From: Cycas panzhihuaensis
Taxonomy: Eukaryota > Cycadophyta
Reading direction: 5' to 3'
DNA length: 64,000 bases
Assembly: GCA_023213395.1 (NCBI GenBank)
Contig: CM041465.1
Location: 82,405,741-82,469,740, forward strand
This document shows positions 11,269 to 22,700 of the stretch, piece by piece. Numbering within the stretch: position 1 is the stretch's first letter; the number at the start of each line of letters is the position of its first letter. A program made the translations under genes and the position numbers. The notes under the pieces are model-generated. The model did not search any database and was not told where the DNA came from. It saw only the letters and a list, made by a program, of their open reading frames with translations.

Positions 11269-11873
11269 ATGGCAATAAGTCTAAATCAAATATGATTCCC
11301 TATATTTGATGGCCATGATTTTTAAGAATGGAGTAAAACAATGCAAACATACTTTATCAGAAATGATCTTTGGAGATATCTATAAGATGGATATGAACTT
11401 AATACTAAAGAAGACATAAAAAAAGATAATAAAGCCTTAGCCATATTATTTTATACCATAGATGATAATGTTTTTCTAATATTTGTGAGATGACCACATC
11501 CAAATCTGTATGGGATACCTTAGAATCTATTTATAGGGGAGAAACCCTCAATATGAATGAATTTAACTTTGATGTTATTGAGCATGTGAGACAAATATTA
11601 AAGAAGGTTTATTGTATTGAAAAGAGAAAGGAAGAAGACTCAAGTCAAATGAATGATCATGTTGTTGCACATGAAGATGATCCTTCATTTGAGTGGGAGA
11701 AACCTTATGACGTAATAGCTACTCATAAAACAAAGATTTTAGATAATAAAGTCAAAGATGTAGCCATTCATCTTAATTCAAATCAACCTACATCATTTGT
11801 ACCACTCAATGTTAAAGAGACACACATTACTGAAAGGATGAGACGAGTTGATGATGATAAAGCTAAAAGATAA
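11269..11873 (+). pseudogene. gag: copia gag remnant, element H
   Basis: From the ATG at 11269 the first ~70 codons read as a UBN2/DUF4219 gag start (FPIFDGHDF-stop-EWSKTMQTYF; NDLWRYL-stop-DGYE), then after a frameshift MTTSKSVWDTLESIYRGETL opens at 11490 and runs to a stop at 11873. TTSKSVWDTL followed by DVIEHVRQ matches the remnant of element B at 37086-37451. Stops replace Trp and Gln. There is no zinc knuckle, and the polypurine tract follows only ~70 bp later, so pol was already absent in the parent. Confidence 0.82.
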
Positions 11874-11943
11874 GCATTCAAAGTTTTTTTTAAGATCAAG
11901 TATCACATGTTCAAAGAGAAGATAAAGATGTATGTGATGACCA

Positions 11944-12030
11944 TTAAGGGGGAGAATGTTTTGTTAATGCTCATCATATGACCCCACCTTGGAGTATATA
12001 ATGCATAACCTTCAAAGGTAAGTTAAGAAC
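11944..12030 (+). repeat. Polypurine tract and truncated 3' LTR, element H
   Basis: TTAAGGGGGAGAA (11944-11956) abuts TGTTTTGTTAATGCTC. The LTR text ATATGACCCCACCTTGGAG and ACCTTCAAAGGTAAGT matches the minus-strand LTR at 7250-7330. Similarity stops near 12030. Confidence 0.75.
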
Positions 12031-12953
12031 TTGATTGATTGTTTAGGTGCACAACCCTCATTGATTGGTTGGATGTGTGGCTTAAAGTGAGGAAATTATA
12101 AATTTATGTAAGGACTATTTGAAGTTCAAAAAATAAGGTCTCAATATGTTCTTCAATCAAACCCTAAATATGAACTTTGTGATAATCTATCATAGTAGAA
12201 AGAGCAAGGTATCTTAATGGAAAACCTCTAGGCCTCAAGGAAAAATGGGACATAAGAGTGATTAATGTCCTAAAATTAGTATCAAACTATTAAAAATTAT
12301 AGCTTATGTTTTAGGGTTAATCCATAAAAGGGAAGATGAAATGTATATAGGGTTTGATATTTCTATCTTAGTTTGTTTTATTTCAAAACCTTAATAAGAT
12401 TTGGATAATGGAAACAATAAGTAACATCCTATGAAAGCCTATCAAAATGGGTGGTGCTTTCCTAAGAACTAAATAGGTAAGAGGAAACAATTGGCTTCAA
12501 GGAAGAATATTATACTAGCAAGTCCCTAATATAATCATTAGAGAGTGTTCCCTATTAGGTGGGAAGTTTGTATACGACCAACCCATGTCATGGATGTTGA
12601 TCAAAATCCTATCTTAGATGAGGAAGGAGTACAATTAAGCTAATAAGACACCTCATACCTTAAGGAGAAAGTGCAACATATGTGCATCATGAATCAATGG
12701 TTAGGGTTTATGATTTTATAAATACAAATAATAAAAAGTTTATGATAAGGTTCAATTAAGATGATCCTAAATAATAAGGAGGGGACTGAACAAAGGTAAT
12801 CATAAAGTAGGCCAAGCCATAAGTTTATCCTAGTCTAGTATTAATAAATTAGGGACTAATAATCAAAGGATTATATATCCCTCCAAAATGCCCATAGTAA
12901 ACCTCCTTCATGACCACCTAAGGGAAGAAGAAAAATCTATCATTAATAGGGGT
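12031..12953. other. No gene seen
   Basis: AT-rich sequence with stops in all frames. No LTR, gag or pol similarity recognised. Confidence 0.5.
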
Positions 12954-13318
12954 TGTTGTTAGAGTGGTAGTTAAGGTTAATTATTTACAGTTAATGTTGA
13001 GTGATGATTAGTTAATATTAATATAAAAGACATAAATACCAAGAGTTACAACCATTGGTTGATGCACTATTTAGGGTGTTATATAAACTCCTATGTACCA
13101 TTTATAATATAGTTTATTCATATCAAGGAGGATATGTCAATTAAGATTAGAAGAAATGTAGCTGACCATTTTTCTCAGGTGAGTTTTTTTCCTAAAGGGA
13201 TTTCCCACATTAAGCTTATGTATTATGTACCTATTCTCTTTCATATTTACTTGCATATGTATGATCAAGATCCTAATTATTCAAAAACATATGATTTATA
13301 GTTTCATGTTTCTTCATA
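12954..13318 (+). repeat. Probable 5' LTR of element E(+)
   Basis: Begins TGTTGTTAGAGTGG after AATAGGGGT, contains a TATATAAACTCC promoter-like box near 13081 and a U5-like CCTAAAGGGATTTCCCAC near 13190. It is followed at 13319 by TGGTATCAAAG, a primer-binding site with one change. The internal region runs only to 13614, where copia C is inserted. Confidence 0.6.
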
Positions 13319-13614
13319 TGGTATCAAAGTTGAATGGATGTATATAATTGAGACTACATTTAGATTGAGGTGATAAGATTAAAGGCTACCTAGTAATACT
13401 AGTGAGAGCCCTATTTATAGTGATTTTAATCTTCTCTAATAACTAAAAGAGTGACACAAATGTACAATAGTGATTGAGGATGTAAAATTCACCTATTAAT
13501 GAGATTTTACCTGTATTTATGGTCATAAATTAGTGTTGGGCACTATCTAGACTATGTTGAGCTTGTGATTGAAATTTTCTATGGTTGGTTGGACAATTCC
13601 ATATGCCTATTGGT

Positions 13615-13885
13615 TGTTAGAAATGTACCATATATGATATCATAACTAGAATCAATACAATAATGTCATAATGAATCTCAATCAAAATCACAATTATAAT
13701 CTTAATCATAATTATAATCATCATCATCTTACATCTCATCGTATAGGTATACTTATCATCATATTGTGGGCATATATAGGAATATTTGTCATATCTACAA
13801 CCAATCACATTTAGCCTTTATATTGACTAATCATACATGACCTTTTACTTAACCAATTATATTAAATATGCATTATCTTCTAATA
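13615..13885 (-). repeat. 3' LTR of copia C
   Basis: 271 bp, + strand TGTTAGAAATGTACC to ATCTTCTAATA. Paired with 43716-43984. The polypurine tract lies immediately right: minus-strand ATGGGGGAG at about 13886-13895. Confidence 0.88.
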
Positions 13886-13895
13886 CTCCCCCATA

Positions 13896-15016
13896 ATGTA
13901 CATTTAGATGTGTACCTAGATTTTATCTAAGTTAGAAATATTTGTTCTTTGATAATGCTTTGGTGAGGATGTCTACAACTTGGTCTTATATTTTATGGTA
14001 TTGAAGCTAAACATATTGATTCTAAATAAATTCTCTAATGTAGTGATCTCTTATATTCATATACTTTATTTTGATATGCATAACTAGATTCTTGGTAATC
14101 TAAATTAGACATTGATTATCATAAAAGATTACTATTAGCTCTTATTGAGTTTGATGAAAATATTTAAGAATTCTTCTAAGCCAAATTGCTTATCTTCTTA
14201 CTAATTCAACTACTTTGTATTCTACTTCTATTATAGATAAAGAAACTAATGGTTATTTCTTTGCATTCCATAATATTGATGTTAAATCAACATTGAATAT
14301 ATATCTTGAAATTGATTTTATATCTACAACATCACCTACCTAATCTACATCTAAATAACTAATTAAATTAAATTTATTTGATGGAGTGTACTGAAGTCCA
14401 CATTCTAATGTTCCCTTGATGTATCTCAAGATCCTTTTTGTTTCTTTCCAATATTCTTACTTTTGTTTTAACATGCATCTCAAAATTAAGTTCACTACAT
14501 ATGCCATGTCTAATCAAGTATTCATCAAATAAATTAAGTTTCCTATAAATTGATGATATAGAGTAGAATCAACTAAAATAGAATATTCATTTTTACTTAA
14601 TTTTATCATAAGTTTAATAGAAATAGAACTTAACTTGTATTCACTCATGTTAAATTTCTTTAAAATGTCCATAGAATATTTACTCTCTGGCATGTGGATT
14701 TCTTCTTCACCTTGCCAAATTTCTATACCAAAGAAAAAATTTAATTACCTTAGATCTATCATCTTAAATTTTGAATTCATATCATCCTTGAATTCTTAGA
14801 ATATTTTATCATTATTTCCTATATAAATAAGATCATCAATATACAGAGAAACTATAAGAATTAAAGTATCTATAATTTTGACATACAAATCTAGATCTGA
14901 TGGGATTTTCAAAAATCCTTTATCCTAAAAATACTTATTAATTCTAAAATACCAAACTCTTTGACCTTATTCTAGTCTATATAAGGCTTTTTTTAACTTG
15001 CATACTAAGTGTAGTT
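13896..15016 (-). pseudogene. pol: copia C reverse transcriptase C-terminal half and RNase H (broken)
   Basis: Minus-strand reading from 15011: LVCKLKKALYRLE near the D junction, the RT catalytic SLYIDDLIYIG near 14840 (YIDD intact), GDLR and FGIEIWQ near 14740, then RNase H motifs (SYLDVD, DNQCLI, the KALSKNKYF tail near 13960). Many stops are present, for instance at Trp of the D-x-W-A-G-D motif. The upstream half of RT continues at 18808 on the other side of element D. Confidence 0.88.
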
Positions 15017-15240
15017 TGTTAGAATATTAATGTATATTTGATTTGTCCCATATGCAAGTGGGTCCTACTCTTCTATAATGACTTATATTATAAATACACA
15101 ATTTTATATATCATATTGTAACGTTGTTGTAATGATATTTCTTAATACAATGGAGGTACCTTAAGGGTACGGTTTGGTCCTGTGGAGGTGGCGTTTGGTT
15201 CTGTTTACGAATGTTATCTTATGCAAGTTGATTTCCAACA
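15017..15240 (+). repeat. 5' LTR of D
   Basis: Contains TATTATAAATACAC (TATA-like) near 15089 and a short U5. Directly followed by the primer-binding site 15241-15255. Confidence 0.95.
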
Positions 15241-15255
15241 TGGTATCAGAGCGCC
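15241..15255 (+). other. Primer-binding site of D
   Basis: TGGTATCAGAGCGCC, initiator Met tRNA type, zero spacer from the LTR. Confidence 0.93.
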
Positions 15256-17471
15256 TAGGGTAAAGTTAAGCAAGATTGAGAGAGGAGACTGCCCAGGATA
15301 AAGTGAAGTGAGATTGAGAGAGGTGATGCATGGTTGAGCGAGGTTTATGAAACCCTAATTCCTATTTGTAGAATACTTCAAAACTTAGCAGAACCTTCAT
15401 ATTAAGGAGACATACTATTCACTTTGGTGGTCAAAGAACTTTGATATCAAGAGCCGTCGATACTGCCATTAATTCTCCACTTCTGCCTAATCAAGTGAAA
15501 ACCCTATTTTGTCGTTGTTAATATTTGATCACACGTAGCACAGTCATCATTCATTTTGTTAGCCGCCAATGTGTTAAGGTCGCGTAGCATTAACTAACTA
15601 GGACGAGGTGTTCGAAGGGAACAGACGCCTCATATCCAAGCAAACATAGGTGCATCCTACACAGAGAACAGAGAACCTTACATGGAGAATAGAGATCAAC
15701 GAGGTTATTTATATGACTATAAAACCCTAAGAGTGCACCACTGTGGCATGATTGAATCATTCACTGGATTCTGTGATAATTTATCATTGTTATCTATATC
15801 TATTACCATTGAGATTTCGCCATGTGCGTGACGATATTCTTCGTCGCCAAGTGATTGTTGTGCCGTGGTTTATCTATAATCTTATCATTGCCTGTGTTTT
15901 GTTAATGCTTGCGCCACCCATTGAACAGTTCATCCATAAGTTCAACTGCCACTATGAAATACTTACAGTTCACCCTATGAGTTGCATAAATGTTGCTATG
16001 ATTATAGAGCTGGAGTTTATTTTCTACAACCGTTGATATCTTTTAATTGCCTTTATATTACAGTTTACGTTTTAAGTTTACAAGTTTGCAGCTGTCATAG
16101 TCTCTCTATATTGATTTGTGATATACTTGGCATTTGATAAACCTTAAGTCGTCAATGAAATTGCCCTTTTGATTTCCGTTGCTATTTTGGTTTTAGTTTG
16201 GCAATTTTAATTATTCTTGATAATCATGATGTTGTCTAAATGGAGTATACTAAGTCACATTGACTTAATATAAAGATGTGTTATATAGAGGTAATTTTTG
16301 GTTGATTTATGGAGTCACTTTATCGCATATGATTAAAGTAGAAAGAGGTTGATTTAATGGTATTATAAGGCGATGTTATGGTGAAGTGATGTGGAAAATA
16401 ATCTTTTTTGATTATTGAAGATAGCTCTTTACAAATGGATGAACATATACTTAATGGTGACATGTGATTGAATGGCATGAGGTATTTGGTGGCTCTCTAG
16501 CTTGTAATTAAATGGGAGAGTGTTTTTTGCGATGTGATACAATATTAAGTTATGTTGATGAGGGTGACTATTGGTAACTTAAGAGGCATGATGGAAATTG
16601 AGTACTTTCTTACATGTGGTTTGTTGAGACGATTATATGTGTGTTTACATGAGTGAGTTGGGTGCTATTTGGTGATTTAGTACTCCATAAAATATGACTT
16701 AAATGAATCAGTTTTATGGGCAAAATTGAGGGCATGACAAGGGCAAGAGAAGGGTAATAACAGGGCATTGTGATCAAAGTAATGATTGATAAGCAAGTGA
16801 GCTATTGTTATGAGGAAGTAATCTTTGGCATTAAATTGATGGTGGAGTCCTTACAATTATGGCTTTATGGCAATATGAGTGAGTGATATTTTGGAGTAAG
16901 GTCTTGGTTTGATGTGTTGACATGAGATGAAGTTTGAGACTTTACATTGCTCTCCAGCATGTAATCTATATGGAAGAATAATAATGATGCAATATAAGAT
17001 ATTTGTGTGTGTTGTACATGAAAGAGTGAGGTTGGTGAAGAGACGTTTATTATTTCTGTTGTATGTGTTTGCATGAAAGAGTTGATGAAGTGATGACTTG
17101 GCAATTATGAACCTTGTAACATGTGAGGTTACATGACAAGGTTGGACACTTTGTTAGGTGAGTTAAGGAAGAAATTAGGCATGGTTCATAGTGTGAACAG
17201 GCAAAGAAGAATGAGTTTTTGTTGAAGTTACATGAGTTGCAAGTGTAATGGCATGAGTTGTGTGTTTTGGGCAATCAAGTAAAGTGTGTGTCTTAATAGC
17301 GAAATATGACATATATGATCATTGTGAGAGTTATGAGGCATTGGTTTGGTGAAGTGAGTGTTTGAATTCTGTGACTGTTTAGTGATGGATAAGGCAATCA
17401 TGTGATGATGTGAGATATGAGACATGAGGAAGTTTGTTAAGAGTGATCAATAGGCAAGTTACCAATGATAA
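15256..17471 (+). other. Leader of element D
   Basis: 2.2 kb between primer-binding site and gag. The left part (15256-16050) is GC-richer and has a 94-codon + strand frame at 15752-16036 that resembles nothing I know. The right part (16200-17470) is strongly T+G rich on the + strand, with loose repeats of GAAGTGATGTG and GGCATGAG type, which creates long but meaningless minus-strand open frames. Confidence 0.6.
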
Positions 17472-18570
17472 GTGAGTTTATTGATTGAAAAAGGGACGTG
17501 GCATATGGAAATGGCATTTACAAACATGGAGGATAATGATGTGGTCATGAATGTTCCTGAAACAAATGAATGCTACTTAAGGGATTCATTTCTTCCAATA
17601 CCTAAGTGTAATGGTGAAGATTGCTTCTTTTGGACAATTAAAATGAGATGCTTATTCATAGCTAGAGGTTTGTGGAAGATTGTTACTGATGAATATAATA
17701 TCCCTAATGATGATGAAGAAAAAGAAATGCTTGAGAAGAAAGATAGAATGGCATTCATTATGATTCGTGCTGCATTCAATGAGATTGATCTTCCCTCCAA
17801 ATTCCATTTTGTTATTCCTATGATTCTACATGCAAGTAATGCTAAAGAAGCTTGGGATTTTCTAAGGGAAGTATTTGAACAAACTCCTGAAGAAACACAA
17901 CGAATGATTGAAAAGGTAATTAAGGCTAGTTATGGTATAGGTACAATGAATGAAGAAAGTATCATCAACACTGATGAAACAGCATGTGAAGACGAAGAAT
18001 GTCTGAGCACTAATGAAACTTCTACTATTGAATACATTGATGAGACTACATATGAAGACATTGAGAGTGATGAATTGATTTCAAGAGAAATTGAATCTAA
18101 TGATCCCATAAAGGATGAGTCTTATATTGATGATGTTCCTTCTTTAAGCATTGATTCAAGTTCAAAAAGTATGCTAATTGATCAAGATTCTGCTCCAAGG
18201 ATTAAAGAAGTCACTGTTGTACATGATGATCAAGAGTTTATATAGAATAATGATGACAGACAAGTTGTGATTGAAGACAGTTACTTACAGGATCTTCTTC
18301 AGACTAGACTAGCCACAATAAAGAATTAGGATTTATATTTACTGGAGCAATTATATCAACGTCATCACTACAGAATTGAAGATGGAAATCAAGCTGAAGA
18401 TATTATCTTATAAAGGCATCAATACAGAATTGAAGACAAAAATCAAGATGAAGACATCATTCTACTGCAAAGATATCACTACAAGATTGAAGACAAGGAT
18501 CAAGTTGAAGACATCATTCTCAAGCCATTTCCAAGGACAAAGCATTGCAAATGCAAATGACCCAAATGTA
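17472..18570 (+). pseudogene. gag: Gag-like protein of element D, interrupted by late stops
   Basis: An open frame of 257 codons runs 17472-18245. The true start may be a later Met (17505 or 17511). The DUF4219/UBN2 gag core is clear: LPIPKCNGEDCFFWTIKMRC, LWKIVTDEY, DRMAFIMIRAAF, NAKEAWDFLREVFEQTPEE. The tail is acidic, rich in Glu, Asp and Thr. The stop at 18243 is probably secondary: the same frame continues to about 18570 through an array of three 19-residue repeats and a Lys/Cys-rich end, broken by stops at 18330 and near 18410. There is no CCHC knuckle of standard spacing and no pol. It is the least damaged coding region in the window. Confidence 0.85.
18355..18522 (+). repeat. Three tandem 57-bp repeats encoding YRIEDxNQxEDIILLQR
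   Basis: Units centred at about 18371, 18427 and 18484, each encoding a version of H-Y-R-I-E-D-x-N-Q-x-E-D-I-I-L in the gag frame. They lie just upstream of the polypurine tract. Confidence 0.88.
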
Positions 18571-18583
18571 TATTAAGGGGGAG

Positions 18584-18807
18584 TGTTAGAATATTAATGT
18601 ACATTTGATTTGTCCCACATGAAAGTGGGTCCTACTCTTCTATAATGACTTATATTATAAATACACAATTTTGTGTATCATATTATAATGTTGTTGTAAT
18701 GATATTTCTTAATACAATGGAGGTACCTTAAGGGTACCGTTCGGTCCTGTGGAGGTGGCATTTGGTTCTGTTTGCGAATATTATCTTGTGCAGGTTGATT
18801 TCCAACA
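18584..18807 (+). repeat. 3' LTR of D
   Basis: 224 bp, preceded by TATTAAGGGGGAG. Followed by TACTT, the partner of TAGTT at 15012. Confidence 0.95.
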
Positions 18808-21120
18808 TACTTCTCCTTAGCATTTAAATCTGTGAGGTTATATGACATAATTTTTTTATTAATATATCAATTGAGGAATGATGACTTGACATCCATTTCA
18901 TATATAGCCCATCTTTGATGTACAACTAATGATAGGATACTTATATTATGTCCATCCTAGCAACTAGAGAAAAGGTTTTTACATAATCAATTCCTTCTTA
19001 TTAAGCATAACCTTTTTCTATAAGTCTAGCCTTATATTTATTAATAGTTCCACCATATTCATACTTAGTTTTGTAAACCTATTTTATATCTATCACTTCT
19101 TTATCGATAAGTAACGTAATCAAATTCTAAGTTTTATTTTTATTAAGGAATTATATCCTACTTCTATACCTTTAGCCCAATCATTATTATCTATAGCTTA
19201 TTCAAAATATTGCAGTTCATCATTTTATTAAACTTTATCTATTAATACAAAGTTAACTCTAGCTTGATGTCTAGTTAACCTTTTGTTAAATTTTTTGTTA
19301 AGCATAGCTTCTAGATTATGACTTCTAACTAACTATTTTAAACCTGTAGAATGTTCATGACGTGATGATGACAAACTTAGAGTAGAACTTAAACTTTGAC
19401 TTGAACTTGGAGTTTGAGTCAATGAAGATGAATTCCAAAGTAGAAATAGTTCTAGATCAACTTCTATAACAACCTAAATTCCTCTATCTTCTTCAAGTTT
19501 ATAGATTCTATTCTCATCAAAAATCACATCTTTACTTGCCAAGAATTTCTTTATAATTAGTTCAAATAATCTATAGGCCTTTAATTCGCTTGAATAGCCT
19601 ATGAAAATATGCTTAATACTTTTACTTTCTAACTTGAATTTATTTTCATCAAGAATGTTAGCATAAATAACACACCTAAATATTTTTAAATGTGAATATA
19701 TGCCTTATATCCTGTATAATATTCTTCAAGAGTTAAGTCCTTAATTGCCTTTGTAGGATATTATTTAGTAGATATATAATAGTACTTGCTATTTTAACCC
19801 AATATTCATTACTTGAATCTTTTGGCTTAAGCATATACTAGCCATTTCTATAACTATTTTAATCTTTTTTTCAACAACTCCATTTTATTGAGGTGTCTAT
19901 GGAGTAGTAAATTACCTTTTTATACTAACTCTATTACAAAAATATCTGAAATTATTTAAAATAAGTTCATTACCATTATCTAAATAAAGAATTTATAATC
20001 CATAACCACTTTGTCTTTTAGCCATAACTCTAAATTTGATAAATCTTAAAAATGTTTTAGACTTTTCTTTAAGGAAATATACCAATTTTTTTCTTTAAAA
20101 TCATAAATAACAATCAAGAAAAATTTGGCATTTCTAAATGTTAGAGTTCTCATTGGACTGCATAAATCTATAAATACTAATTATAGTAGATATCTAGATT
20201 GAAATTTTGAATCAAAAAAACTCTCTATATTATTTTCAATAAATACATCCTTCACATACTTCGTTATTACCTTAAATGGATGGAAGCCTTGTAACCATAC
20301 TTTTTCTCTTTAAGGTAATGAGTGAATGATAATTAAGATGTTCAAATCTATGATGCCAAAGTATGTTCTCATTTGAAATTTAAGTATTTCAACGCTTGTA
20401 AAGGTGGAGAAAGTATAAGTTTGAATAATCTATTTTCCATCATTTGACCTTTTGCAACTACAACATTATTACTCAACTTATCACTTATTTTACATTTTCC
20501 ATTGTCAAAAATTACCCTATATTAATGTTCTATCATTTGACTAATAGATAATAGGTTCCTTCTTAATCTAGATACAAATAAAATATTTTGAATATTCTTA
20601 TTTACTCCACATTTAGTTTGAATTTTAACAACTCTTTATCCTTGAACTTCTTGTGTATTGTCATTTCCAAGAATGACTTTTCTTTGATTATTTTTTTTAT
20701 GAATCTTAGAAAATACATTTGTATTATAAAACATATGAGTTGAATAGCTAGAATCAATATACCATTCATCTTTCTTGTCAGAAGATTGAACATTCAAGCT
20801 TAATTATTTTTATTTCTATCAATTATAGTATTGTCCATGTTATCTTTATAACATTCATATGAATAATGTCCTTCTATTTCACACTTGTAGCAAGAAGTAA
20901 TAAAACCTCTTTCTCTTCAAATTCCTCTAGATGATGTTCTACCTCTTCCTCTTTATGAAATCCTCCCTCTTGATAGAGTAGAATTCCTTCCTCTTAAATA
21001 GCTTCTTCCTCTCAATCTTCCTTTACCTATTTGAAATTATCCTTGTTATTGTTATCCTTATCCATATCTAAAATTACCTTGTCCATAATTTGATATTGAT
21101 ACAGATGTTATTACTTGTCC
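18808..21120 (-). pseudogene. pol: copia C gag C-terminus, protease, integrase and RT N-terminus (broken)
   Basis: Minus-strand order from 21105: Arg/Gly-rich gag tail (RGRGRTSSRG), CCHC knuckle at about 20892-20842 (C-YK-C-EIEG-H-YSYE-C), protease opening EWYIDSSYSTHM near 20770 (DSG changed to DSS), GAG-pre-integrase, and the integrase motifs YLDNGNEL near 19985 and TPQ-stop-NGVVEKK near 19905. RT then begins and continues up to the D insertion. Stops occur throughout. Position 21120 is the LINE insertion point; gag resumes at 34539. Confidence 0.87.
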
Positions 21121-21339
21121 TTTTTTTTTTTTTTTTGGTAAAAAATATAAAGAGTTTTAATAGGTCCCCAAACCTTTTATAGAATCTACCTTTTGGCTAG
21201 GAATAGGATGGCCATGACATGCCTATGGCCTAGCAAAACTTAATACCCACTCTATCTCTAAAATCCATGACAAGCCCAATGGCTAGCTCTCCTAATCTTG
21301 GGCTAACACATTCAGTCTAACTAAACTCAAAAGCTCCTC

Positions 21340-21940
21340 TGGGAAGTTCTCTTTCCAAACCCTTATTATTTTATTTGAAACCACCCAATTAGCAAGCTAA
21401 TCGACAACTGCATTGCCCTCTCTATACATATTCTAAATCTGAGTGTCATGTTTAGATATTAAAATATTTTGAGTGTCCCTCATAATGTCCACATTGTGCC
21501 AATTAGGCTAAGTATCCCCTCTGAGGATCCTGACCATGTTTAGTGAATCTCCTTTGATCATCACCATATCGTAATCTTACTCATCTTCCATAGTTACTAC
21601 TCTCTGCATAGCCTTTAGTTTAGCACTATGGTTTTTCTTTTGACCATAGTATTTCACAAAGGCCCACCTCACCATACCATCTAGGTATCTCCAAAGGCCA
21701 CGCCCTCTAGCCTCACTAGGATTATCTTTTAATGCCCCATCAAAATATATTTTAACCCAATTATCTGTAGGTAGGCGCCAAGGGAACTTCCTCCTTTTTA
21801 CTCCAATTATATTTGGTCTTCTTATCCCCCAACCATCCATGATGTTTCCCTCCTCTTTCAGAACTCTTTCCTCATCTAAGGGTTTTGGCATTTCTATTAT
21901 TATCATACAAATCACTTTGTAGAGCTTAAACTTGTCCAAA
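21340..21940 (-). pseudogene. LINE(-) RNase H domain (broken)
   Basis: Motifs on the minus strand: VKIYFDGALKDNPSEARGRG near 21760 (first Asp), NHSAKLKAM near 21620 where the expected catalytic Glu is Lys, MIKGDSLNMV near 21560 (third acidic residue) and GNAVVD-stop-LANW near 21400. This domain is typical of plant L1 elements. The E to K change and the stops exclude activity. Confidence 0.8.
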
Positions 21941-22129
21941 TCCTTCCCTTGGAATATTCTTCTATTATGTTCCTTCCATATGGTCTATTCCACCATTGGT
22001 AAGATTAATTTCCATAGCAAACCTAATGTCTTACTCCTGAAAGGAGATTTTTGTATCGTCCATTAATCTATCAGGGTCCTAGGACACACCCATGATATCC
22101 CTAGTTTGGACTAGATACATGCCCACATT

Positions 22130-22700
22130 CTCTTGGAAAAAGAGTAATGAATGTTAATATGTTCCAATGTCTCCTCTTCTTTCTTACAGAGCACACATTT
22201 GTTCAGCATGGCGAAACCTCACCTGTGAAGATTATCTACTATCAGTATCTTAGTCTGCAAACACAGCCACTAGAAGACCACCACTTGGGGATGAGTCCCA
22301 ACTTCCACAATCCTGCCAACAGTGGGTTCTTACCAATCCCCTCCTCTAAACATATGGCTTGGTAACCCTCTTTCACAGTGTACTCCCCAGAAGGGGAATT
22401 TGACCATATAATTATATCATCCATGCGCATTTTTGGGATATAACATTGATTAAGCTCTCTTAAGGATCTGAATATTTTCCCCCTAATCTTGAATCCCTTG
22501 TAGCTCCTCTAAGGATCTCTAGGATCTATTTTACTATGGCCCTCCCAATAATCCTTAACTATCATACCAAAGATATTTTCATAAATGCCTTATACATTAC
22601 CAATGTTGGGTCTATCTTTTAATTGGTAATTTCCACACCATTTATTCTCCCAAAACTTAATGCTTTCCCCATTCCCCAACATCTATCTCAAGCCTATAAT
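22130..22700 (-). pseudogene. LINE(-) zf-RVT region (broken)
   Basis: Contains WSNSPSGEYTVKEGYQAICL and GLWKLGLIPKWW, matching LSQSGEYTAKQGYHYLCL and GVWKLSLIPKITVF of the LINE(+) at 62190-62320. The Cys/His knuckle itself falls near 22200-22150 in damaged sequence. Confidence 0.72.

Larger units (their letters stand above)
15017..18807 (+). mobile_element. Gag-only LTR retrotransposon D(+), complete with LTRs and TSD
   Basis: LTRs of 224 bp each (15017-15240; 18584-18807), both TGTTAGAATATTAATG to TTTCCAACA, with 14 differences by hand count (about 6%). The primer-binding site TGGTATCAGAGCGCC follows at 15241, a polypurine tract AAGGGGGAG precedes the 3' LTR, and the flanking 5 bp are TAGTT and TACTT. 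Taking out D plus one duplication restores the copia C frame GEVHLVCKLKKA. It codes for gag only, so it was non-autonomous. Confidence 0.95.

Noticed and set aside
16865-17425. Three overlapping minus-strand open frames
   Set aside because: Result of T+G-rich strand bias in element D's leader; Ser/His/Thr-rich low-complexity products, no family, and the element is read on the other strand.
22147-22365. + strand frame over LINE(-) zf-RVT
   Set aside because: Antisense shadow of the LINE(-) ORF2.
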